From: Acanthaster planci
Taxonomy: Eukaryota; Echinodermata; Asteroidea; Valvatida; Acanthasteridae
Length of the DNA stretch: 60,000 bases
NCBI RefSeq assembly: GCF_001949145.1
Contig: NW_019091393.1
Span: forward strand, 1,236,100 to 1,296,099
Reading direction: 5' to 3'
Shown here: in pieces, positions 9,711-21,800 of the stretch
Position numbering within the stretch: position 1 is the first letter of the stretch
Layout of the letters: each line of letters starts with the position of its first letter
Made by a program: the position numbers and the translations under genes
The notes under the pieces: generated by a model
Seen by the model: only the letters and a program-made list of their open reading frames with translations
What the model was told of the DNA's origin: nothing
Database searches by the model: none

Positions 9711-9962
9711 CTACGGAAGCATATTGCTGCAGGCGAGAAAAAAATTATCTCGTTTAAACGATTTGTTCTCTCATTTAAACAATTTATCGACTCGTTTAAA
9801 CGACAGAACTATCTCGTTTAAACCCGATATCGCTAACTTATTATTTCATGTTATAGCTAAGTCGTTCACACGAGATCATAGGGTCGTTTAAATGAAATAG
9901 TAACTTCTTTTAAATGAGATAAGAAGTCGTTTAAACACATTGGCAGCGATACGCTTCCGTAG
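9711..9962. mobile_element. foldback MITE with CTACGGAAGC terminal inverted repeats
   Basis: The left end CTACGGAAGCATATTGCTGC and the reverse complement of the right end (CTACGGAAGCGTATCGCTGC) match at 18 of 20 bases. The inside holds seven copies of a TTTAAA core, mostly as CGTTTAAACG or close variants, on both halves. There is no coding capacity, so this is a non-autonomous DNA element of about 252 bases. A clear target-site duplication is not visible. Confidence 0.65.
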
Positions 9963-11312
9963 AAAACAACGTAAATCCGACTTGATTCAAGTCTAAAAGT
10001 TCGACCGTGACCCGGTACCGGCCATGAAGTCGAGTGTTTTAAAAAACATCCTGATCCGAAGTTAAATATACTGAAGTTGAAGCCAGGATATCGAATACCT
10101 GCCACAAATTCTGCAGAGACACCACCACTAGTACCGTGTGTTTATATGCCACGGCACGAACATAATTATTGCACGTACATGTACATGTACATGAATTGAT
10201 ACAAAACAAAATGTGGTTCATTCTTCTGATTGTGGTTAATTGAAATGTGACCGATTTTGCTGCAATGAAAATATTAAGCTGTAACTACATGTACTTGTAC
10301 TATATTGGTTATTGCATTGTAGCCATAATGACACAGATTCTGTAAGAGTTTCTCCTTTTCTTTTCCTTCAAATGATTCTGCTCTTTAATTTGAATAGCGT
10401 TCACTTGTTCACAGTACAAGTCAAGTCTAGGCTACCGTAGCCATACCACTGAGCCTTCTGTGTAAGCGCACAAAGACTTTGAAATGTGGGCTAACAATCT
10501 GAACATTATTTTAATTAGTACCTCGGATGTTCGAACCATGTCCCTAAAGCAGCCATTATGAAGCTTGTGTCTAAACATCATGAAACTTGCGTCTGAAACG
10601 CAGAGATAACCCGAAAACCTGCATTTCACAGACACCATTGTTTTGTCAGTTGAAACGTGTTTAATGAATTTGGGTCAACGGTGCGTCGGAAATTTCCATT
10701 TGAAAGAAGTAATGACCAGTGGAATGACACTCGACAGGATCAGCTGGGATGTAGTCGCATAAGAAATAATGCATCTCGAGACTGGGGGGAGATCGATGGA
10801 TGTAGAGTCTTCAAGTAAAAAAAACGACGGCTATGATTGTGGACGTCAACGCAGGAATAAGTCCAACATGGGATGTGTGACGGTGGTGGTCTCGTTGAAG
10901 CCAACTGAATAGGCTGAGATTTCATGAAAACTGGGGCAGGTAGGGGGAATGTTGCAAGAGAACTTCAAATCATAGGTAAGTTTTAATTAAGCCCAGTGTT
11001 TCGTTGCAGCTGAACAAAATACATGTATCAGTGATTGGTTATGGCTGGTTAGGCCTTCGTGTAATTAACCATGTGTCCCAGGCGCTGGGTTGCAGACTTG
11101 AAAGAAGGTTTGAGGAAAGGAGTCCGACATTTCCGTAGCAGGGGGAGCTTCCACATGGTGTCGAAACTAGTCTTCTCTCTAGAATAGCAATAAAACAATT
11201 TTCTCACAGGAAATTGAATAATGTCCTCAGACCTTTGTGTTTTTAAAAAAGGTATGTCCCGAGCGTGCGCCATACATTATTCGCACGCATAATGAGAAAT
11301 CACACGTGCTTA
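9963..11312. other. non-coding spacer, part 2
   Basis: No gene is recognised. The only structure seen is a GTACAT run at about 10174-10193. Open frames here are short, lack domains and look random. Confidence 0.55.
10174..10193. repeat. (GTACAT)n simple repeat
   Basis: Three tandem units of GTACAT occur here. Similar short runs occur near 477-496, 20759-20776, 33537-33548 and 55132-55143, so TACATGTA palindromes are a dispersed feature of this genome. Confidence 0.7.
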
Positions 11313-11431
11313 GGCCGTGTCCGAAACGAGCTTCCAGAGCTACGGCTAGGTCTTTTGTCTTCGCATCTCCACGCATTTCCAATGGAGCGAAGACCTAGAC
11401 CTAGCTCTAGACAAGAGATTCGAATGCAGCC
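11313..11431. mobile_element. PIF/Harbinger-like MITE
   Basis: The element starts GGCCGTGTCCGAA and ends with the reverse complement of GGCTGCATTCGAA (9 of 13 match). It is flanked on both sides by TTA, the 3-base target duplication typical of PIF/Harbinger elements. Inside, AGAGCTA...GGTCTT...CTTCGC (from 11336) folds back on GCGAAGACCTAGACCTAGCTCT-like sequence (to 11408). There is no coding capacity. Family assignment rests on the TIR and TTA only. Confidence 0.5.
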
Positions 11432-12700
11432 TTAATGTTGCGTTTAACGTGTACACTGATTTTTTTTCTTCGTGTGTATCACACAACTCTGACTTGAGCC
11501 TAATTTTTGAGTGCGTAAGCGAAAAGGAAGATTCAAAATTGGCACAAAGGTGCCGGTGCCGCGTGTGTGCAGCGATCACGTGCTTTGGAAGACTACGACG
11601 ATTGGTTCATGTGACGCTGATCGTTTCCAAGTACACGTACAATGTAGGCCTAGTAGCAGAGTACATGAGCGTGTAATTTTCATATCAGCTTTTTACCAAA
11701 CTTTAGGGGAGTGGTATCCCCGACTTAATCCGGTCAAAATACAAATATTATGATTTTGAATGGACACATAGATAGGTATAAGCTGGATATCTTATCTGTA
11801 AAGTGCTATGATTAACGCTAATCGTGTTTTAGGAAGGGTAAATGGTGATCGTCAAATTCATCGGAAATCCGTTTTACAAATATTTTGCTACGATTTGTCA
11901 CAACTCCAGTGTCTTTATTCTGACAATTCTTTCTTTTGAATACGTGGTAGCCAACATTTGTTGAGTTCAGCAAAGCCTCATTAGCAGATTAAGCCATTTT
12001 ACAAATTAGTTCAGGAACAGTAGGCTAATGTGCAAACTGATATTATTGTTACTATTAGAGCTTACTCATGCTAAGAGAAAATGCTTTGAACTCGAAAACC
12101 ACCAGAGTATATGACATTTGTGAATATATGTTGAAATGCCGCTGACCTATTGGTGAATAAAGTTTCTGTGTTAACGACGTGTCGTAATTCACTGACGTAG
12201 ATTGCAGGAAATCGACGATTCTCCCTGAATATCGTCGCCATTTCTATTGTTGATATCAATATCATTATTCTTACCAAAGTTCAACCCCTTTTTATTTTAG
12301 CTCGCTGTCCTAGATAACCTATCTGACTCACTTCCGATTCTGATGAGATTGTCGATAAATATAGCATGTGCATATATTTGTCCGGAAAGTGTATCGTCGT
12401 GCGGTTGAAATGGCCGTTAATATTTACCAACAATATCAGTGGGTGTGTAGTTCCACCACCCAACCACCAAGTTGACGTTTCACGCGGCCACATTTTTTCA
12501 ACAGCGCCCTCTGTTTAAATTAGTATTTCGAGCTACTGTATTTCCACAGATGAGTTCAGATTTTGCCACTCAAAATGTTGTCAACTCTGTTAGCCCCAAC
12601 GTTCTCCGGAAAATATCTATTTGTCTCTGTTTTCACGCTTAAAATTAAACCCAAAACAGAAAATCCCCCACAGCTGTACGAGATTGTCTGGAAATTGGGT
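11432..12700. other. non-coding spacer, part 3
   Basis: No gene, RNA or repeat is recognised. Short open frames on both strands lack domains and splice context. Confidence 0.5.
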
Positions 12701-12887
12701 CAGTGGCGTAGCTAGGATGTTACGGGGGGGGGACCTGCATCTTATGGGGGGGACCAGATTTCATTGGTGTGGTTTTTGGGGGCAAGTTTTTTTTAACTTT
12801 GTTCAGTATGCATTCATTGGTTCGTTTTTGTTGTGGGAACCGGAGGGGGGCACTGGGAATTTGTAGGGGTAGGGGGCTACGCCACAG
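12701..12887. mobile_element. short MITE with CAGTGGCGTAGC ends
   Basis: The left end CAGTGGCGTAGCTAGG and the right end GCTACGCCACAG are inverted repeats (reverse complement CTGTGGCGTAGC). Internal sequence is G-rich (runs of GGGGGGG) and non-coding. Elements with CAGTGGCGTAGC termini are common hAT-like MITEs in animal genomes. The 8-base flanks share only AATT, so the target duplication is eroded or absent. Confidence 0.6.
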
Positions 12888-15800
12888 AATTATGCGCTCA
12901 ACCATTACAGCTTGCTCGTTTAACAACAGGTTAAGCGTTGCATCATGGAGCTATGATTGCACGAAGTCCCCACGTTTCTCAATGAATTCATACATATGCA
13001 TTGTGTTGAAGCATTTTCCAGTGTATTCACTGCTGGCAATATTAAAACTTTGTTAAAATAAGCCAGTGTCGTCTCATTAGAACGGGTTTATATGTTGACA
13101 TATCGTGCTTTGAGCCACACTTTGAGGTAAAAAATCTTTTTGTTTTGAGGCTGCATGCTTTAAAAAAAATTTAATACATTTTCCCCCAAAAGTACAAGTT
13201 TTCGACCATTTAACTGGCCAGTTTATTGAAACACCCAGAATATTGTTAACATGAATATTTTAACTCTCATTACTGGTAAGATAGGTAATAAAAAGCTGAC
13301 ATTTTGAACTGAAAACTTGGCGGTCATTTTTGCAATGGCATTTTTGAAAACCCGGAAAATGAACTGCTTTTGTTTTTGTTTCACTCGGCCTTTTTTTCTG
13401 AGGGGAATGGAATATTGAGTCCAAGAAGCCAAATGGGAGTCTCACGCCACTAGGTTTCTGGTGTTTTCGGAAGCCAGCTGGCCAGCTTTTCACTTTTCAT
13501 TAATGCTGAATTCCCAAGAAATGTTTTGGACTAAAATGTGTTTCATGGATCATGACGTCTGCAGTGACGTCAGCAGTTATACTTTGGTTGTTAGGACAGG
13601 TGGTCCCAGAGGTGCGCAGATGTGCGGGCGAAAGCTTGAATTCGTAGACTTGCAACCAGTCTGACAGTGCCTCCGCAGATCAGAACGCCAGACTGAAAAG
13701 ACCACGGATAACTATAAAATCGCTCACTACATACTGGTAAAATCCATGAAGCGTTGTCGGACTGTCTTAACCTTGGAGCTTAATAGCCCCATGACTGAAT
13801 ATGCTTACATCTCGAGCATTTTGTTTCAATGTCTTTATTCTCTCTGTGGTCAAAACCTATTTGTGAAGATGAACCTGATTTATGTGATTCAGTGGTCAGA
13901 CAGCTGAGCTAAACGGACCATTGTGAGAAAAATCCTCAGGGTTAAATCGGTCATATTAATACCTGATGACTCGTTGTACCACCATGGTTGTAGCTCTATG
14001 GTTGTACAGACATCGACGATTATGTAATCGCAACGGGGGGGGTAGGCCCGCCGGAGATCGTCTTGTACCGGAATGGCCCAACTAATATCGTGTGACCTTA
14101 TGTCCAGATCAAGGGTCGGCGATCAGACCATCGATGGATGATTATTTTGTCCCAATCACTTTCACATGACCTTGCCTTGCTTGGCTTGTGTCTAGCAAGG
14201 GAGGGTCCGGCAATCGAACCACCTTACTACACCCGGGGTGAATGACCCATGGCCAGCCATTGCATGGCCACAACCTGCATGGAGGCAGCCGACAACGAAA
14301 CCAACTGATGTCATTCGAGCAAAAGATCGAAGGATAGAGCGCTACTATTTGTTTGCCAATAATTTCTTTTCTCGGACACCCTTCGCAAAAAATCAAGCTG
14401 GACCATTTTCAGACCTGCATCAGGTTCACGAGTTTCCCTATTTTCTTTCCACACGGGGATAAAAGTCGTCTCTTATTAGATTGGCCCATTCTATGTGTCA
14501 TACTTAAGATGAAATCTATCTAGTGAGCGAAGAATAAGCAATAATTATTGATCATACAATACTCACCGTATCTGTTTGGTTTTTTTAAATGCATTCTCCT
14601 TTGTGATTTGATTTCTTCAGATGAGATATTTCAAATTCATTTCTTTTTATAATATTTATACAATAGTTGCCTTATCTAATTCGTTTAATTTGGCGCATCT
14701 GTTTTGCAGTTTCTATTCTGTTCTGGTTTTATCATGTTATTTATAAAAACTGTTTTCAAAAAATGTTAATGATCAAAATAATTGTTGCCATATCCTGTGC
14801 ACTGTTGTAAGTAGCCACTTTGTTTCAAAATTTTGAAGGTTTTGTTATTAGTAGAGAACATTTTACTCACAGCTAAAGTATTTTGTAAATCTTTTAAACC
14901 TCACCCTCAAATAACCGTTTGTCAATAGACTTCAAAACGCAGCTTTTAAAACACCGACACGTTCTAGTTTTGCGTATCCCTGCCGTCCCGTGATTTTTCG
15001 GGTAGATCATACCCCGGTTGGTGATCGCTCCATAGAAGGTCTGTATCGGCGCGATTGTGTGGTCTTAATTAGTGTACGGATACTATACGGTCTATATTAA
15101 GACCTCATGATATCTCGCCAGTATTATCATTGGGGACATTTCTTAAAATAGGATTTTCCTGTGTTTGAATTTACTCAAATTATTATATTTTTATCTCTTG
15201 CAATGCAAATACTGAGTAAAAAAAATTAACCACATAGGTGGGCAATATGGAGGGATTTTTTTTCAGAATATGAAGCAGCATATCATTATTTCAGGAAATA
15301 CTTCTGAAAGATAAGTTGCCAATGCAACCGATGTCAGAAATTTAGTTGGCACGCAAAGCGATCTTTGCAACTTGCTGGGCAAAATAAGGAGCACCATTGC
15401 CATATAGTGTAGCCAACAGATACAAAAAACTTTATTCCAATTCTTGTGCATGGAAGTGATATCTGCATTTTGGCGGTCTTTTTCTTCTAAATAACATATA
15501 CTCTGCTCTGTGTTTCATAGACATCGGGGTGTTAATACAGCATGTCTTTGTGATGTGAACAAATATGCACCTGCATTGTGACTGTTCTTGCACATAAATA
15601 CTGTAATGTAAACGGTTCATACGGACTTGGTTATTTCAGTGTGTTGAGTGCCGTGAATCATTGAGCCGTGCCATGTTGAACTTTTCAACCCGGGGCCGTC
15701 GGGATCGCAGCGGCGCTGCGTTCTCGATAATGCAATGGCCTTGCGAATACAGCACAAGTCTGGCACAGCGCGGCGCGGAGCTTCAGAGCAGAGCTGACGA

Positions 15801-18800
15801 CGGAAACCATCTCATTTACATAATTAAATTTTCAATTTACATACCTCCCACGCACTCTCGGGCATGCGTACTGTGGTCGTCTGTGGGCGTCTTTTTGGCA
15901 GTTTGCCAGGAAAGCGTGGTTAACGTTTTAGTGTAAAAAAAAAAGTGCGACTTGATACTACACGACAACATGGCACGATGTGGCGGTTGGTGGTCGGCAA
16001 ATTTTTTTCATATCAGCTTGCAGCTCCTCTCATTCCCAACCCTGGTTGTATTAGTATCAATGCCAAAAAGCTGTGTATGCTCGCCAAAACTGAGATCAGC
16101 AGACTGTTATGGCTCATATCCCGAGGACACAAATAAAAGAGAAAAAAGGTCATCGCAGGCCTGACTGCTGAGTCGACCGGACTAGTGTCTCCGTTGTGTC
16201 TCCAACCTCAAGCTTCAGCTTATACTGTCCATCCCGAGTTGCAGATCTGAATGATGCAACTTGGGAAGAAAGTGTCGTGAGCGCATGCTTGAAACATGGA
16301 GGAAGGAGGGGAGCTTGAAATAGACGACTCTGGTGTATTTCCCGCAGACAAAACACATTCTGTCGTTAAAGGTTGCGCTATTTTAACGTATCAATGCAAG
16401 GAAGTAGGCCACCTGAAAGGTTGGCCATATAGTTCTTCACAAATTTGATGTCATACAGATAAACCTATACAAAGGTTAATATTTTCTGATCATTAATATC
16501 AAATTGTTACAATGTTAACGAATGTAAGATTGGCTTTGAAAAAGTACATATAGACCTTTCAAAGACAGCTGCTTTCAAGCTGATATTAATCCGTGTTGCA
16601 AAATTAAGCGAATAAGTTGCCAGATGGTTAATAATGATTGTAGTAAATGGAGTTTACATCGGTTGTTTTACAGCAGTCCTTGACATTTAAAATATAACTT
16701 GATGGCCACTTTTCAAATTCAGAGAATGAAGGTTGCTAATTATCGATTTTTTTAAATCTAAAAATCACTTTTATGCGTCGTAAGTTTATGGTAGGCGTCT
16801 GCCCCACACTGCATCATGCATGACAAGCATTTATGGCATTCCTGAAGCTTGTGCCCAATGACTTTCGTATCACGGTTTCTTCGGGTTATGAATGCATAAC
16901 GACTCAGTGCACGATGTGGCTGTACATTTGACCCAAATTCGGTAGGTCACCTCAGTCTTTATTAGTTTGGTATTCAAGGGCGTCGTTGGAATGTTCTTTT
17001 AAAGGGATAAGTACAGCTCTAAGGGTACGAAGTTTTTCGATGAACAAATTACAATTTTGTAGATTGCTTGTGGAGTGTTGTAGAATACGAATCACTTGCT
17101 CCATCGTTTGGGCTCATGGAAAGTTTAGTACGGGGTGGAAACTCCATCGAAAAGCAAAATGAGACTTTGAGCAACACCAATGGTTTGGGAGTCGAGTTGC
17201 TCAAGTTGATGTACCTGTCGCATGCACAGAAACGCCACAAAAATCTTAAATCGCTGGACCTTGGTATAGACCCGACACATTAGTCTGGATATAAGCTTGG
17301 ATCAAGGGCATAGGGTGGAGCTGGACAGTCCATAGGTCCATCTTAGATTCAGATAGTTGTACGTGTAGCTCTATCGGGGCCAATCAGTTACTGAAGATAT
17401 CGCTGGCTGTTTCTGAGAGCCAGTGATAATGGACGTTAGTCTTACGGGCTCACATGGGGTCTCCAAATTGTGGAAACAGATCCATTTCCAATATTCATGC
17501 TGCATTGACATCCCTAGAGCATAATATCCTATCTTAACATATGACGTTAGCTGCAGGTCAACTGACTCAGGTCAGAATGTTTGCATCTCATCATCCTGCT
17601 GTCTCCTGGGTCAGTCGTCAGATCCCTTCACTCAATGGTTTTGACATCTCGGTAAGTGCCTGGCAGGATATCGTGTAATATCGCCTGCTTTATCATATGA
17701 CCTCTCTTAGACTATGCCCCAGTTTATAGCCACATCCCAGAGCCCACATAGCAGAGAATGGGATCAGAGTCAACCTAACAGACTCAAAAATGCAGCGTGT
17801 TTCACCAGAACTGCATTTTGCTGTATTGTGGATCAGTGACACGCAAATGTTTATGAAACATTGTCTTAGTAGGCCTATTTAGAATTACACATCACTAGCG
17901 CTCAGTGTCATCCCTCTCTAGGGGTAAAACAGTCCCAACGTAACATTTACATGTGTAAATTATAACCAAAAAATGGTAAATCTGTTGGTTTTGTTTTGCC
18001 AAAATATATTAATGCAAGATTTTACTTTAAATGGATATAGTATTATTGCAACATTCCCATTGATGGTTTTTATAGATTTCCCCACAGAGGTCGATAACTG
18101 AAGGGGCACTGCTCTCCAAAATTGCAAAATAATGAAATAAAAACCTCAACCAAGGCTACAGTTTCTTGAATGCACAATCAGCCATAAGGGTAAAATGAAA
18201 CAGACCCTACCAAGTCGTGGTCCGTTTTATCCCCAAAAGGCTCTTCAAGAAACAAATCAGTGCAGGAAAAAACCATGCGTGTGCGCTCAATTTTCTCTCT
18301 CAGCTGCGCAAGACGGACGTAACAGTTCAGCTAGCCCAAACGACTTTTCCTCGAGTGTTTTCTAAAGAGTCCTGATTACACCCAGCTATCTCAACTAAGT
18401 TGTTGGAAGTAAAAAAACCTCAACCAACATATTACTGATCTCAATCCAACAAAATTAACGATGCGACGAATTCTCCGAAATCTATCAAACAAAAGCAAAA
18501 CAAAATTTATGCAATCGCCATTATTTCCCAAACAATTCACTCGCGGACTTCCTTTATCATGTATATTATTCCAGAAATAAATCAAAAAGTGGTAAATATT
18601 CTCCCGCCTGAAATAATTATTGAACATTCATTGTGTCTACGATGGCGGTAGTTCATTTCGATGCTTTCATTCACCGTCGTCGCATGACAAATTCTCATTC
18701 ACGGCACAAGCAGATATATTCCTCTTTATTTGTCGCAAACCATGGTGGATCATTTGAATCAATAATGCTGATTTGTAATTCCGTTTGACTCTCGTCGAGT

Positions 18801-21800
18801 CTGCAGCGCGTGCTACAGCTTGGTCACCCGGTTCAAGGGCAAGTGTGTTGCTGAGCTTTCCGTCAACAAACAATATGCGACTGTCCCTCGCCATAATAAT
18901 ACGATCCCTGATTGGAAGAACAGCCTATAGTGAGACATTGACTTGAGTTACATGGTGTAAAATCGAGCTGCAAGTCTGGAGTTCAACCTCACTGACAAGT
19001 TGTCTCGTAGTCTTTGGCATTTTACCTTTCCTCTGTCAATTTTGACTAGGGTCAACCTCCACAAATTGGAAGAGTCTATCATGCTACTAGAATTAGTAGA
19101 ACTACTATTGAAGACTTCATCAACAGTCATATTGAGCAAAGTTTTAGCCCTAATATGCGTGCGAATTTGGTCATTTTAGATACATTTAAAACAAAAGCAA
19201 TTGATAGAAGCTCTGAGAGAAAGTGAACCAAATAATAGGCCTACATTACAATGAAACCTTCGGCAGTTTGATAACGACAAGTGCCATTTGCAACCCCTGT
19301 GTGTTATCATTTTTACCGTCACAGCTACCACAACCTAACATGTTTCATGATATTTTCACACCACTTCGATGGGGCCGCACATGATTTTCCGAGAAAAAAG
19401 AAACTGAAAACAAAAGTGTGGTTCCTAATATCCCGTAAAAGATAGTATGTTTTGTTGCTTCATTTCAAAGAAAACTAGTATAATGGGGTCAGAAGTGACG
19501 GTTTTCCAAATAAATTAAAATCACGCTGTGAATGTTTCGAGGAGAGCTGAGTATGTCTAAAACATTCTGATCTGAAACGCTTGTTCCTTTTGTATTTTGT
19601 TTTGCTCTATAAAAAAGCAAGCATGATTCGTTGTTTAATAATTCCCTCAATCCCCTGTGATGGCGCCTCAGTGGGATCACACGCCAGCTCATGTCTGTTT
19701 CTGTTGAAGGAAGTAGGAAATTTCCTGCAAATGATGTACACAACAATCTACATTTCATTTTGCCAGTTCGTGGAAACAAACAGTGGTATCCCCATGTACG
19801 CCATGGCGACCAAAACTTGCACATGTAATGGGGGCCCGGCTTGCCAAACGATTATAAGTCGGGATTCCGTAGTGGTTTGTGTGTAAGGATTAAGAGAGTT
19901 TGTTATAGTTTAGGTCGTCAATGGTTACTTCAAGAAGGTAACTTTAAAAAAGCAAAAACACCCCCGCCCCCGAAGAAAAAGAATCTGAAGTTTATGCGAT
20001 ATGAGCGCTTCTCCATTGCTAAATACCTGCCACTTTTGTCCTTGTTCTTGCAGGTTAAAATCTGATGGGTCACACCCACAAAGTTATATTCCTCGAGCGA
20101 CCTGTGGTAATCATTGACGTGTTGTGTGTGTCTGTGTTGGCGTTTGTGTTGGCGGAAAATGATGTCTACGCGTTTCATTTTGTCGTGCTCAGTCTGGAAA
20201 TATTAGCCGGCTACATTTTACAATTGTATGCATGGAATTCCTACAGAAAAAAATCTCCTCTAAGCTTGCTTATGCACAGATGTTTCCTTTTCTCCGCCGA
20301 GGGGTTTGTCTGCAGCATTTATCTGAGCAGCGGTGGCAATTTCAACTGTTCCTAATAAGAGCTGCTAATTTCTTAAGATTGTTCATATGTATAGGCAACA
20401 CAGCTGAATTTAAGAATTAAGTTTTTCATCGGTTATAGAACGCTTTTACCTTGCTCGGTAGTATGTTGTAGTTATTTCTCAATGGTGTATTAAAGATAAT
20501 GACATCGAAGAAAAACAGCTTCCTTGGGAGAGTGGTGTATTTTCTGTATCGTTTGGACACCGAATGGTTACGAGTTGAACACACAACTTCATAGTCGTGC
20601 ACGTGTATCCCTTTACAGTTTTGGACGTAACTCTAGTCTCTACGTCAACACAGATGGCGCTTTGAAATAGCGTGAGATTTGTAGTTAATTGAATTTTGTT
20701 GATCAGTGTGACTTGCCAGAGATTGTGACACATTGCAAAGCCTCTCTCTACACTGTACGGTACATGTACATGTACATAATTATATAAAGTCGGTCGAAAA
20801 CACGTTATTAAGTTTTAAATACTAGCTTTTGTATACTTTTACGAGCTAAAAGAACAACTTGCTTTTCGGAAAATTCACACCTGTTGTTTTTTAGGAGTTC
20901 ACGACTGTTGCATCATTTTGTGGATGATGTTTTGGTACTACTCGGGGTGACTGTCACAGGGTAGTACTCCCCTCCTTCACTGGGAGGGGAAGTGAGGAGG
21001 GGGATGACCCACGCCGGGGTGGCACTTCCTCAGAACAAACGGGAAATTACAAGTTAGGTTTTGTGAAAGGAGGGCACATTCACAATAATTAAAATGCATG
21101 AGTCACGGGCTGCTAAGGTCCGCATGTCGTGGTATGTGCCGTAAAATGATAAAACAGCAATGCTTATATGTACCACTCTTGGGGTGCCCCCAAATATCCC
21201 AGCGATTCTATAAATAAGAAAGTCATGTGTTCAGGATGTTCGGAAACATTGTCTCGTGGATATACAACTCAGATTATCTTATCTGGGATTTACAGCACTT
21301 ACACCAAAGTGAAACCAGTTGCGCATAATCATGCCCCAATAACTTTGATTTTGAAATATATGTCTGCCAGGATAATATTAAAGTGTTATTTCGTTAGTGA
21401 TACACAGAAGCCTCTGCATTATACCAAAAATTTCCCTTTCACCCCACAAGCATGACAAGAGTATGGGTGTGTCGTATAAAAGATCATAATTATTATTGTT
21501 ATGGCAATCTGCAGTTTTTTAACAGGAAATTGCAGAATGTTTCACGTTTATCATCAGCGCCTGCTCTGTTTCAATCTTAAAGCAAACCAAAAACCAAATC
21601 ATATGACTTTTTATTTACGTGTATTTAAGTCAGTGAGACGGGTATCTACCGCGAACTCAAGCGTCACCTGACATCTACTGAATCGACCCACATCACGCCA
21701 GCATCGTCATGTGACCCCAATGCAAATAAGTCAATTACTTGCATGGTTTGGAATATCTGAGTCATGTATCACGTGTATTGTAGAATAGTAGTACAGATAA

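Noticed and set aside
13865-13911. possible minus-strand tRNA gene (TAGCTCAGCTGT and GGTTCATCTTC)
   Set aside because: Box spacing is plausible but the arms do not pair; at best it is a decayed SINE head, noted in the spacer entry only.
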